From positions 1 through 14,888 of the forward strand of contig DAOVLE010000126.1 of assembly GCA_030631415.1 (NCBI GenBank): a stretch of DNA of 14,888 bases. Reading direction: 5' to 3'. The notes below the pieces were generated by a model. It made no database searches, was not told where the DNA came from, and worked only from the letters and a program-made list of their open reading frames with translations. Below, piece by piece: positions 6,634 to 13,748 of the stretch. The stretch comes from JAAEQG01 sp023133475 (GTDB lineage: Bacteria > Planctomycetota > Phycisphaerae > UBA1845). Positions within the stretch are counted from its first letter, which is position 1; every line of letters begins with the position of its first letter. A program made the translations under genes and the position numbers.

Positions 6634-7980
6634 ATGAGCCTCATGATTAGTGTTTCGGGAATCCGCGGTATTGTCGGGCAAACCATGACCCCGCAGCTTG
6701 CCGTGGACATCGGGTGTGCGTTTGCGGCTTACGTTCACAGTGGCTCGGTGGTGCTGGCGTGCGACTCGCGCCCCAGCGGCCCGATGATTCGTGCGGCGGT
6801 GCTTGCCGGCCTGCTGTCCGGAGGATGTAAGGTTGTCGATCTGGGGATCGTGAGCACGCCCGGTGCGGCACTGATGGTCAACGAACTCGGGGCGGGTGGA
6901 GGCATCGTCATCACCGCCAGCCATAACCCCACCAGTTGGAACGGAATCAAATTCCTCACCCGCCACGGCACCGCCCCGCCGAAAGACCAGGCTGACGATA
7001 TTATTGCCCTGTACCGGTCGCGGAACTTTGCCCCGGTTTCGGTTGAGAAGGTCGGCAGCTTCACCTGTGACGATTCGACCCACCGCCGACACGTTGACAA
7101 AGTGCTGGGCATCATTGACGCTCAGGCTGTTGCCAAGAAGCGGTTTCGAGTGGTGCTCGACAGCGTCTGTGGAGCCGGTGGGGCTGGTGGGCGGATGTTG
7201 CTCGAGGCTCTCGGTTGCGAAGTGACGTATCTTCACGAAGAGCCGAGCGGCCGATTCCCGCATCCCCCCGAGCCGCTGGCGGAAAACCTCGGCGAGTTGT
7301 GTGAGGCGGTCTCCGACTCCAAAGCCGACGTCGGTTTTGCCCAGGACCCCGATGCCGATCGGCTGGCCATCGTCGATGAGACCGGCTGCTACATTGGCGA
7401 GGAGTATACCCTTGCGTTGGCTGCCCGGCAGACGTTCGGCAGGCGCCCCGGTTCGGCGGTGGCCAACCTGTCCACGTCGCGCATGATCGACGCTGTGGCC
7501 CAACGCGCGGGCGGTACTTGCGTGGTGCACCGCTCGGCAGTCGGCGAAGCCAACGTCGTCGAGGCGATGAAACGGCACAACTGCGTTATCGGGGGCGAGG
7601 GCAACGGCGGGGTGATCGACCCGCGGGTGGTTTACGTCCGCGACAGCCTCGTGGCGATGGCACTGGCCCTGCAATTGATGGCGGACGAGGGTTCGCCGTT
7701 GTCGCGGATCGTGTCTGAGATTCCACGCTATCATATGGTCAAGCAAAAGTTTACGTGTGATCGAGAACGGATCAATGCGGTTCTAGCAGCCGTGAAAAAG
7801 GAATTCGCCGACGAAAAGCTGAACGATGCCGACGGGGTCCGCATCGATTGGCCGATGGGATGGGTCCACGTTCGCGGATCGAATACCGAGCCGATCATGC
7901 GGGTGATTGCCGAGGCGGACAGTCCGGCTGCGACTGAAGAAATCATTGGGCGCATCCGTGGGCTTGTTGATCGGGTTTGA
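6634..7980 (+). CDS. glmM: phosphohexomutase, probable phosphoglucosamine mutase (archaeal GlmM type)
   Basis: This is a 448-residue alpha-D-phosphohexomutase. It probably interconverts glucosamine-6-phosphate and glucosamine-1-phosphate for UDP-GlcNAc synthesis. The four family signatures are in order: the phosphoserine loop TASHNP (Ser96), the metal loop DPDADR (238-243), the sugar loop GEGNGG (321-326) and the phosphate loop RGSNTEP (414-420). GEGNGG rather than the GEQSGH of classical bacterial GlmM points to the archaeal-type group; phosphomannomutase or phosphoglucomutase activity is also possible. The ATG at 6634 is chosen because AGGGGAA precedes it by nine bases and SVSGIRGIVG follows at once. 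A start 75 bases upstream lacks a ribosome site and adds a non-family leader. A strong hairpin follows the stop. Confidence 0.88.
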   Translation: MSLMISVSGIRGIVGQTMTPQLAVDIGCAFAAYVHSGSVVLACDSRPSGPMIRAAVLAGLLSGGCKVVDLGIVSTPGAALMVNELGAGGGIVITASHNPTSWNGIKFLTRHGTAPPKDQADDIIALYRSRNFAPVSVEKVGSFTCDDSTHRRHVDKVLGIIDAQAVAKKRFRVVLDSVCGAGGAGGRMLLEALGCEVTYLHEEPSGRFPHPPEPLAENLGELCEAVSDSKADVGFAQDPDADRLAIVDETGCYIGEEYTLALAARQTFGRRPGSAVANLSTSRMIDAVAQRAGGTCVVHRSAVGEANVVEAMKRHNCVIGGEGNGGVIDPRVVYVRDSLVAMALALQLMADEGSPLSRIVSEIPRYHMVKQKFTCDRERINAVLAAVKKEFADEKLNDADGVRIDWPMGWVHVRGSNTEPIMRVIAEADSPAATEEIIGRIRGLVDRV

Positions 7981-7994
7981 CCCGCGCGCGGGTG

Positions 7995-8040
7995 CCCCAT
8001 CCCGTTTCGCCGGTCCGGAGGACCGGCGAACGGGGTGGGG
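7995..8040 (+). terminator. long hairpin after the phosphohexomutase gene
   Basis: Arms of about 21-22 bases at 7995-8016 and 8020-8040 pair almost perfectly (one extra base and one mismatch) around a GGA loop. The hairpin starts 15 bases after the stop, just after the palindrome CCCGCGCGCGGG. No T-run follows, so it is terminator-like or a repeat acting as one. Confidence 0.5.
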
Positions 8041-8112
8041 GACGGATGGCCGCTCCCTTACGGTCGCGGTACTGATTGGGCGGTACTGGTTGGTTTGAGT
8101 CTCTGTCACTGT

Positions 8113-8159
8113 CACCGGCGGGACGCCGGTGCCACCATGGCGGGTGAAACCCGCCCTAC
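8113..8159. repeat. CACCGGCG hairpin joined to a TAGGGCGGG palindrome
   Basis: An 8-bp stem CACCGGCG/CGCCGGTG with a GGA loop (8113-8131) is followed by a minus-oriented copy of the 21-bp repeat (8139-8159, GAA variant). The second hairpin ends six bases before the methyltransferase ATG, where a ribosome site would be expected. Confidence 0.65.
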
Positions 8160-8165
8160 ATTTGC

Positions 8166-8975
8166 ATGAGTCGTCGTCGGAGCAAATCTTCCGTTCAACG
8201 CTACCATGACCGCGTGGCTTCGCGGTACGACGCTTCCTATGATGATGCCTATTGGCAATGGCACGATTCGCTGACCTGGGACCACATCAAACCCCACCTG
8301 CCGCCCGAAAGCCATGCGTGTGTTTTGGACCTGGGTTGCGGGACGGGCAAGTGGGCTGCCCGGCTTCTGCAAGCCGGTTATGCCGTCACCTGCGTGGATA
8401 TCTCAGGGGCGATGGTGGAGCAGGCCCGCAAGAAGCTTGGGGCGTTGGCTGGTGCGGAGCGGGCATCGTTTGTTCAGGCGGACCTGGTCGATCTGTCCGA
8501 GTTGCCCACCGACCATTTTCGTCTGGCGTTGGCGTTGGGCGATCCGATCGGCTGCACCTCCGCTCCGGGGCGGGCCTTGAAGGAAATTCGCAAGCGTCTG
8601 GTTGACGGCGGGGTGCTGATCGCCACCTTCGACAACCGTCTGTCAGCCGTTGACTATTATCTCCAACAGGGTGATCCGCGGGCACTGGAAGCCTTCCTGC
8701 GCACCGGCAAGACCCGCTGGCTTACGAAAGACAAAGAGGAGCGGTTCGAGATTCATACATACACGCCGTTACAGGTTCGTAAGCTCCTCGAATCGGTCGG
8801 TTTCGAGATCGTGGGCCTGATCGGCAAGACGGTGTTGCCCATGCGTCACCATCGTGCGTTGCTCGATACGTCGCAGCGTCGCCGGCACTGGGCCAAGATC
8901 GAAAAATCACTGTGCCGTGACCAAGCCGCCATAGGCAGAGCATCGCACTTACAGGTGGTCGCCCGCGTTCGGTGA
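8166..8975 (+). CDS. class I SAM-dependent methyltransferase
   Basis: This is a 269-residue methyltransferase of the Rossmann-fold class. Motif I is clear (VLDLGCGTGKWAARLL, residues 53-68). VTCVDIS (74-80) supplies the acidic residue that binds the SAM ribose, and QADLVDL (104-110) and LALALGDP (120-127) match later motifs. The substrate cannot be read from the sequence; the YHDRVASRYDASYDD N-terminus is common in small-molecule methyltransferases. The start at 8166 is the first ATG after an in-frame TGA at 8145-8147, but no Shine-Dalgarno sequence is present because a repeat hairpin occupies the leader. Translation may therefore be leader-poor, or a GTG at 8214 may be used. Confidence 0.85.
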   Translation: MSRRRSKSSVQRYHDRVASRYDASYDDAYWQWHDSLTWDHIKPHLPPESHACVLDLGCGTGKWAARLLQAGYAVTCVDISGAMVEQARKKLGALAGAERASFVQADLVDLSELPTDHFRLALALGDPIGCTSAPGRALKEIRKRLVDGGVLIATFDNRLSAVDYYLQQGDPRALEAFLRTGKTRWLTKDKEERFEIHTYTPLQVRKLLESVGFEIVGLIGKTVLPMRHHRALLDTSQRRRHWAKIEKSLCRDQAAIGRASHLQVVARVR

Positions 8976-8986
8976 TGGGGAAAAAA

Positions 8987-9014
8987 TGGAAAATGGAGAA
9001 TGGAGAATGGAGAA
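8987..9014 (+). repeat. heptamer tandem run (TGGAGAA)
   Basis: There are four 7-base units in phase: TGGAAAA (8987-8993), then TGGAGAA at 8994-9000, 9001-9007 and 9008-9014. The run begins 12 bases after the methyltransferase stop. Confidence 0.7.
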
Positions 9015-9041
9015 TGTCGACACTCGCAACGACGCCGGGGT

Positions 9042-9090
9042 GTTTAGCGGCGACAAGTCCACAGCGTTTAGCGGCTCCCCAACGGGGAGC
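9042..9090 (+). repeat. tandem TTTAGCGGC element, copy 2
   Basis: Two direct units start TTTAGCGGC about 25 bases apart (9043 and 9068). The first continues GACAAGTCC, as in copy 1 (3401-3449). The second ends in a CCCC...GGGG hairpin where copy 1 has CCC...GGGG. Confidence 0.65.
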
Positions 9091-9123
9091 GTGAAGCGTG
9101 GAGCGTGATGAATTGAGAATGGA
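9089..9123 (+). repeat. heptamer run (GCGTGRR / GAATKGA)
   Basis: There are five 7-base units in phase: GCGTGAA, GCGTGGA, GCGTGAT, GAATTGA and GAATGGA. Unit sequence drifts along the run while the 7-base period holds. It directly continues the TTTAGCGGC element. Confidence 0.55.
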
Positions 9124-9131
9124 AGTGGTAT

Positions 9132-9187
9132 CAGGGCAAGTTCTACCCACCGCACGATGCCACAACGGCGGGTGAAACCCGCCCTAC
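9132..9187. repeat. decayed plus intact TAGGGCGGG palindromes
   Basis: An intact minus-oriented copy lies at 9167-9187. A decayed facing copy (AGGGCAAGTTCTACCCACCG) lies about 15 bases to its left. The spacer ends CCACAAC, like the CCACAAA of the intact pair at 6359-6415, so the pair seems to be a unit in its own right. Confidence 0.6.
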
Positions 9188-9313
9188 TGACAGAATGAAA
9201 AATGCGCGGATGCCCCATGCTTTGACGCGACCCCTCTGGTCGCTTAACATTGACATGTTGTATGCGCCTTGAGGGGGCGCAAGTGGAATAATAGCTTTGA
9301 AGGAACTGTTCTT

Positions 9314-10606
9314 ATGGAATCGATCAACTTGGTTACTGCTCGTTTTGCCATGATACTTGCCGTGGGCTTGGGGCTGTTTTGGTCCGGGGCAGCAGTCGGG
9401 GCAGACCCGGCGGCGGGGGCGGTCTCGACGACTCAACCGGCTGTCCAAGCCGAGAAACTGCCCGCCTCCACACAACCAGTCCCCACCAGCCAGCCGTTCC
9501 AGGAGAAAGGCTTCGCCACCACCGAATCCGGGCTCAGATATAAGGATGTAAGCAAGGGCCAGGGAACCACCGCCCAAGCGAATGATGTGGTGGAGGTCCA
9601 CTACAAGGGTATGCTCGAGGATGGCAAGCAGTTTGACAGCTCTTATGACCGTGATACGACCTTCAAGTTCCGTCTGGGCCAAAAACCGCCCCGAGTGATC
9701 CCCGGCTGGGAAAAGGGGCTGGCGAACATGAAGGTCGGCGGGAAACGGCAGTTGATCATCCCGCCGCACTTGGCTTACGGCCTACGCGGTATGCCGCCAA
9801 TGATCCCCCCCAATTCCACGCTCTACTTCGAGCTCGAACTGGTAAAGGTCATCCAGGCGCCCAAGGCGAGCGAAACCAAGCCGGAAGACGAAATCGCCGA
9901 TGGGCCGGAACTGAGCTACGTGGACATCAAGGTGGGCGATGGGCTTTCACCAACCGAAAAAAGCGTCCTGAAAATCCGGGCTTCGACCTGGAAACCGGAC
10001 GGCACCCTCCTGTTCTTCACCGCCGAACGCCAGGACCCCGCCACCGTCCTGGTCAGCCAGATCGGCCACGAGAGCGTCAAGAAGGGCCTGATGGGCATGA
10101 AAGCCGGCGGAAAACGCAAGCTGCTCATCGCCAAACCCGCACCACCCACCACACAACCAGCCACTACCCAACCGGCCAAACCCCGAGACGTCCAGATGAT
10201 CATCGAGGTCGAATTGCTGGAGGTAAGCTCCCCGCCGACCATCCCCGAAACGCCCGAGGGCGAATACGTTATCAACACTTCCGGGTTGAAGTACCACGAC
10301 ATCAAGGTGGGCGAGGGCGAGTCCCCCACCGAAACTTCCCGCGTGAAGATTCACTTCACCGGTTGGCTTGAGGACGGCACTGTAATAGACAGTACGATTC
10401 TCCATGACATGCCCCAGGACATCCCACTCGCTGCTCCGGGCGTGATCAAAGGCTGGCTCGAGGGCATCATCACCATGAAAGTCGGCGGGAAACGTAAGCT
10501 GGTGATTCCTCCGGATATGGCTTACGGCAAACGGGGCCGGCCTGGCGTGCCGCCGGAATCCACCGTGATCTACGAGATTGAACTGCTGGAGATCATTAAA
10601 CCGTAG
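9314..10606 (+). CDS. exported FKBP-type peptidyl-prolyl isomerase with three FKBP modules
   Basis: The 430-residue protein probably helps fold proteins outside the cytoplasm. A signal peptide (residues 1-30, core FAMILAVGLGLFWSG, cleavage near AVGA) leads into a Q/T/P-rich linker. Module 1 (about 75-180) is canonical, with VHYKG (Y97), FDSS (F107, D108), VIPGW (V128, I129, W132) and LAYG (Y155). Module 2 (about 200-305) has lost the FD pair and the pocket tryptophan but keeps GMKAGGKRKL; a TTQPATTQPAKP insert (279-290) precedes its last strand. Module 3 (about 325-430) keeps the pocket (F348, D359, W381, Y404), with Ile for Phe at 358. The ATG at 9314 has AAGGA nine bases upstream; a start 45 bases earlier would precede the signal peptide. 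The TAG stop is supplied by a palindromic repeat. Confidence 0.9.
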   Translation: MESINLVTARFAMILAVGLGLFWSGAAVGADPAAGAVSTTQPAVQAEKLPASTQPVPTSQPFQEKGFATTESGLRYKDVSKGQGTTAQANDVVEVHYKGMLEDGKQFDSSYDRDTTFKFRLGQKPPRVIPGWEKGLANMKVGGKRQLIIPPHLAYGLRGMPPMIPPNSTLYFELELVKVIQAPKASETKPEDEIADGPELSYVDIKVGDGLSPTEKSVLKIRASTWKPDGTLLFFTAERQDPATVLVSQIGHESVKKGLMGMKAGGKRKLLIAKPAPPTTQPATTQPAKPRDVQMIIEVELLEVSSPPTIPETPEGEYVINTSGLKYHDIKVGEGESPTETSRVKIHFTGWLEDGTVIDSTILHDMPQDIPLAAPGVIKGWLEGIITMKVGGKRKLVIPPDMAYGKRGRPGVPPESTVIYEIELLEIIKP

Positions 10607-10623
10607 GGCGGGTTTCACCCGCC
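10603..10623 (+). repeat. TAGGGCGGG palindrome; holds the FKBP stop codon
   Basis: This is a plus-oriented copy of the 21-bp repeat (TTTC variant). Its TAG at 10604-10606 is the FKBP stop, and the GGCGGGT/ACCCGCC stem follows at once. Confidence 0.75.
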
Positions 10624-10662
10624 GCGTCAAGGTCCAAAGTCGGTGGAAGATGCAGAGCAACC

Positions 10663-10743
10663 GGGTGGCCCATGGCTTTAGCCGTGGGGGACGCGAATCG
10701 GCAAAACATTCGCGTCCCCCACCTCTGAGGAGGTGGGCCACCC
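10663..10743. repeat. 81-base nested palindrome
   Basis: Outer arms GGGTGGCCCA (10663-10672) and TGGGCCACCC (10734-10743) enclose inner 15-bp perfect arms (10684-10698 and 10708-10722) around a 9-base loop. The element lies between the FKBP and phosphoesterase genes. No other copy is in the window, but its form is that of a dispersed repeat. It may insulate the two genes from each other. Confidence 0.65.
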
Positions 10744-10800
10744 ATGCATCGGTGATCCGTTGAATCAGCAGAATGCCGCACTATATGAGGAGACCAACCA

Positions 10801-12276
10801 ATGCCAAAAAACCAATCTCCCAACATCAAGTACGTGTGTCTGTCTGATCTGCATCTCGGGGAAGAAGACAGCCTGCTGACCGATGTCAAGCGGGAGACCG
10901 GCGAGGTGGACCCTGCCGCGGCGAGCCCGGTTATGCAGGCGTTGGTCAAGTGTCTCAAGGCCCTGCTGGGCGCCAACGCCCCCGGTGCGGACAAGCCCAC
11001 CCTGATTCTCAACGGGGATGTGCTGGAGTTGGCTTTGGCCAAGACCCACCAGGCTGCCATGGTCTTCCAGCGCTTCATGCAGTTGGCCATGCCGCCCGGC
11101 GAGGAGCTGTTCGGCAAGATAGTGTACCTTCCCGGCAACCACGACCACCATCTCTGGGAACTGGGGCGCGAAGCCCAGTACACCGCACACATAAAAGGCT
11201 TGCCGAAGAAAAAGGAGCTGCCCGAACCCTTCCACACCACCGGCATGTTTGCGGAACATAAGAGTCTCTCCCTCCCGCACAGCGAACTGCTGACCAGCCT
11301 GCTCAATCGCGTCAACCCCAAAACGCCCGTGTGCATCGAGATTGCATACCCCAACTACGCCGTCATCAATACGATTGCCGGGCAGGAACGATGTGTCGTC
11401 TTCCACCACGGGCACTTCGTGGAGCCCATCTACAGCCTGATGAGCCGGTTAGCCCAGCACTTATTCGGCCGGCCGTTGCCGGACACGGTCTATGCCCTGG
11501 AAGCGGAGAACTTCGCCTGGATCGATTTCTTCTGGTCGGCTCTAGGCCGATCTGCCGGCGTTGGGGAAGATGTCGAAACCATTTACGAGAAAATGCAGGA
11601 CCCTCAGGAGTTTGAGACGCTGTTGTACTCGGTGGCACGGCACCTGGCACAGCAGTTCGACATCCCCCTGGTTCCGGGCAACGCCCTGGAGGAGCGGTTC
11701 CTCAAGGCCATCTTCAAGGGCATCCTGGACCAAGTGAACAAACGCGAACGCCGACAGGGCTGGGCAGACGGTCACACCGGCCATCTGCCGCTCAGCAAAG
11801 ACGCCTACAAAGGGCTCAATACCTATCTCGAACAGTATTTGTCGGACCAGTTCCAGAGCGAACTCGGCAGAATTCCGCAACATCTGACGTTCGTGTTCGG
11901 GCACACCCACAAACCTTTTGCCTGCCCCCTGCGGTTTCGTGCCGGATTCCTCGACCGCGCACCGGTCTACAACACCGGAGGATGGGTGATCGAAGGCCCG
12001 GTGCCGGACTCAGTCTACGGTGGTGGGGTGGTGCTGGTGGATGACAACCACGAGGTGGTCATGTTGCAGATGTACAAGGAGGGTTCAGCAGACCAGCCCA
12101 CCGTGGAAGAAGCCATCGTGCCCGGTGACCCACACGGCAAACTCTATGAACACATCCGCAACGTGACTTTGCCCAAACTTGCCAAGCACAAAGCCATCTG
12201 GGCGGATTTTGCCGTTCAAGCCCACCGGGCGGCTTACGTCCGTGCCCGCAACCTCGAGAGGCGGATGCACTCCTGA
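10801..12276 (+). CDS. large calcineurin-type metallophosphoesterase
   Basis: This is a 491-residue binuclear metallophosphoesterase. The ordered metal motifs are complete: SDLHLG (D16, H18), LNGDVLE (D73), PGNHDHH (N113, H114), FHHGHF (202-206) and FGHTHKP (H368, H370), with NTGGW at 391-395 closing the fold. Family members hydrolyse phosphomonoesters, phosphodiesters, nucleotides or lipid-sugar pyrophosphates (LpxH), and the substrate cannot be read here. It is about twice the length of LpxH-like enzymes. The extra length sits mainly between the HGH and GHTH motifs (about 207-360) and in the C-terminus after 400. The start is supported by GAGGAGA eight bases upstream. No signal peptide is seen. 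It converges with the aminopeptidase gene, with 35 bases between the two stops. Confidence 0.88.
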   Translation: MPKNQSPNIKYVCLSDLHLGEEDSLLTDVKRETGEVDPAAASPVMQALVKCLKALLGANAPGADKPTLILNGDVLELALAKTHQAAMVFQRFMQLAMPPGEELFGKIVYLPGNHDHHLWELGREAQYTAHIKGLPKKKELPEPFHTTGMFAEHKSLSLPHSELLTSLLNRVNPKTPVCIEIAYPNYAVINTIAGQERCVVFHHGHFVEPIYSLMSRLAQHLFGRPLPDTVYALEAENFAWIDFFWSALGRSAGVGEDVETIYEKMQDPQEFETLLYSVARHLAQQFDIPLVPGNALEERFLKAIFKGILDQVNKRERRQGWADGHTGHLPLSKDAYKGLNTYLEQYLSDQFQSELGRIPQHLTFVFGHTHKPFACPLRFRAGFLDRAPVYNTGGWVIEGPVPDSVYGGGVVLVDDNHEVVMLQMYKEGSADQPTVEEAIVPGDPHGKLYEHIRNVTLPKLAKHKAIWADFAVQAHRAAYVRARNLERRMHS

Positions 12277-12294
12277 GCCGCGCCACGCGAAGAA

Positions 12295-12315
12295 GGCGGG
12301 TGGAACCCGCCCTAC
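12295..12315 (-). repeat. TAGGGCGGG palindrome between convergent genes; holds the aminopeptidase stop
   Basis: This is a minus-oriented copy of the 21-bp repeat. Its TAG (12314-12312) ends the aminopeptidase gene, and the stem lies 19 bases past the phosphoesterase stop. One hairpin could serve as a terminator for both converging transcripts. Confidence 0.75.
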
Positions 12316-13730
12316 ACCTCCGATGGGGCACCCGCCGTGCCTACCAGTTCGGCTAACGCATCCGCATCTTTGGGTAAGAGTTCGGTCAGGTTCTCCGGGC
12401 CTGCGGATTCGCGGACGCATATCGTGTCCTCGATGCGAATGCCGCCAAAACGCTCGGACAACAAAGCCTCCACCGCCGGGCGATTCACCACGCCCATAAA
12501 CGGCGACACCAGATCGTCACGCTGCCAGATAGCCGGCACAAAGTAGATGCCCGGCTCGATGGTCACGGTCATGCCGGCTTCAAGATCGCGGTCCAGACGC
12601 AGAAATTTATGGCCGAATTCCGCACGCCGCTTGCGCCCCGGCGAATAGCCGGCCAAATCACCGAAGTCCTCCATGTCGTGGGCGTCCAACCCGATCAGGT
12701 GACCCAGGCCGTGGGGGAAAAACAGCGTGTGGGCACCACGCCGGGCTAACTCGACGGCATCCCCACGCAGCAGGTCAGCCTGCACCAACCCCTCACACAA
12801 CCACTGAGCGGTCAAGTCGTGAATATCGCGGTATCGGCGACCGGGGACGCAGGCGGCAACAGCCTGCCGCTGAGCCCGCAACACCGTGTCATACAGATGA
12901 CGTTGCAGGCCCGCCCATCGCCCGTTCACCGGATAAGTGCGGGTGATGTCGCAAGCATACCCGCCCGGCTCCTCCGCTCCGCCGTCAACCAGAAGCAACG
13001 CCCCGTCATGCAAAGTATTGCCGTAACCCTGCCCGTGCAGGGTTTCCCCGCGCACGGTGATAATCGGCGTGAATGAATTGCGGCAATTGTGCGCCTCCAG
13101 CACGGCTGCAAACGCTGCGGCAACGTCTGCCTCACGGCGCCCGGTGATCGTGGCAGCCAGCGCCGCCAGATGCGCCGCAATGCTGACGTCTGCCGCATGA
13201 CGCATCGCATTCAACTCGTGCTCGTCCTTAACTAACCGCAGTTCAATAACTGCCGAAAGCTCGTCCTCGCCCGCCGGTTTGAGCCCCAGGCCGGCAACCC
13301 ACTTCAACGACCTGACACAGGACGGGCTGATGTGGCACGCCACCAGGTCCGACCGCCGCGAGCCGAAACGATCGATATCAATGACCCGCGAGTCTGCCAG
13401 GCCGGCAGCCTCCGCCAACTCCACGTCTGTGGGCAACTTCCCGAACCATAAAGCATCGTCCGGGTCGGGTGGCGGGCGCAGCAGTGTGCATCCCGCATCG
13501 CCGTCGCTGCCGGATTCAACAACCCAAGCCGCCCCTTCGATCGGCGGCCCTCCCAGATACAGATACGTGCTGCCGGCTCGGAAGGGGTAGGGATTCCCGG
13601 GATAGTTGCGTGCCGGTGCGAAACCGGCCGGCACCACCATCGGGCGACGCAGTTTCGCCGCCAGACGCTTGCGCCGCTCACGGTAGACCACCGGAGGCGC
13701 CGTCATCGCAAGTGTAGGTGAAGTTTTCAT
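12312..13730 (-). CDS. pepP: aminopeptidase P family metallopeptidase (M24B)
   Basis: The 472-residue protein probably removes an N-terminal residue preceding proline. The N-terminal AMP_N domain (about 12-150, with PFRAGSTYLYLGG) is followed by a pita-bread catalytic domain (about 165-445). The five metal ligands are visible: D249 in LLVDGG, D261 in ACDITRTYP, H344 in HGLGHLIGLD, E392 in TIEPGIYF and E434 in RIEDTI. The length fits E. coli PepP (about 440) plus short tails. The start at 13730 has GAGG 13 bases upstream; an internal ATG (M9) has no ribosome site. It lies 18 bases after tadA on the same strand, so the two are probably co-transcribed. No signal peptide is evident, so it is probably cytoplasmic. 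Confidence 0.92.
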   Translation of the reverse strand: MKTSPTLAMTAPPVVYRERRKRLAAKLRRPMVVPAGFAPARNYPGNPYPFRAGSTYLYLGGPPIEGAAWVVESGSDGDAGCTLLRPPPDPDDALWFGKLPTDVELAEAAGLADSRVIDIDRFGSRRSDLVACHISPSCVRSLKWVAGLGLKPAGEDELSAVIELRLVKDEHELNAMRHAADVSIAAHLAALAATITGRREADVAAAFAAVLEAHNCRNSFTPIITVRGETLHGQGYGNTLHDGALLLVDGGAEEPGGYACDITRTYPVNGRWAGLQRHLYDTVLRAQRQAVAACVPGRRYRDIHDLTAQWLCEGLVQADLLRGDAVELARRGAHTLFFPHGLGHLIGLDAHDMEDFGDLAGYSPGRKRRAEFGHKFLRLDRDLEAGMTVTIEPGIYFVPAIWQRDDLVSPFMGVVNRPAVEALLSERFGGIRIEDTICVRESAGPENLTELLPKDADALAELVGTAGAPSEV

Positions 13731-13748
13731 GGTTACAGCACTGCCTCA

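Larger units (their letters stand above)
8976..9313. other. repeat-filled spacer before the FKBP gene
   Basis: These 338 bases hold no supported gene. In order they contain a TGGAGAA heptamer run, the second TTTAGCGGC element, a GCGTGRR/GAATKGA heptamer run, a decayed and an intact TAGGGCGGG palindrome, and two small GC stems (9227-9243 and 9264-9280) in the FKBP leader. The order parallels the ketoacyl synthase/ygeY spacer. Confidence 0.65.

Noticed and set aside
6445..7746. Long open frame (433 codons) on the minus strand
   Set aside because: It lies opposite the phosphohexomutase gene, whose four signature motifs are all on the plus strand. The minus translation is rich in H, R and G with no recognisable motif, as expected of an antisense frame in GC-rich DNA.
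9250..9278. Promoter for the FKBP gene starting with TTGACA at 9250
   Set aside because: The -35 match is perfect, but 16-18 bases downstream is G-rich sequence with no -10 box.
9269..9313. Earlier ATG for the FKBP gene
   Set aside because: It would put 15 polar residues before a good signal peptide, while the ATG at 9314 has its own ribosome site.
9947..10741. Minus-strand frame of 264 codons opposite the FKBP gene
   Set aside because: It is a shadow of the repeated FKBP modules, which explains its internal repetition, and it begins inside the 81-base palindrome region.
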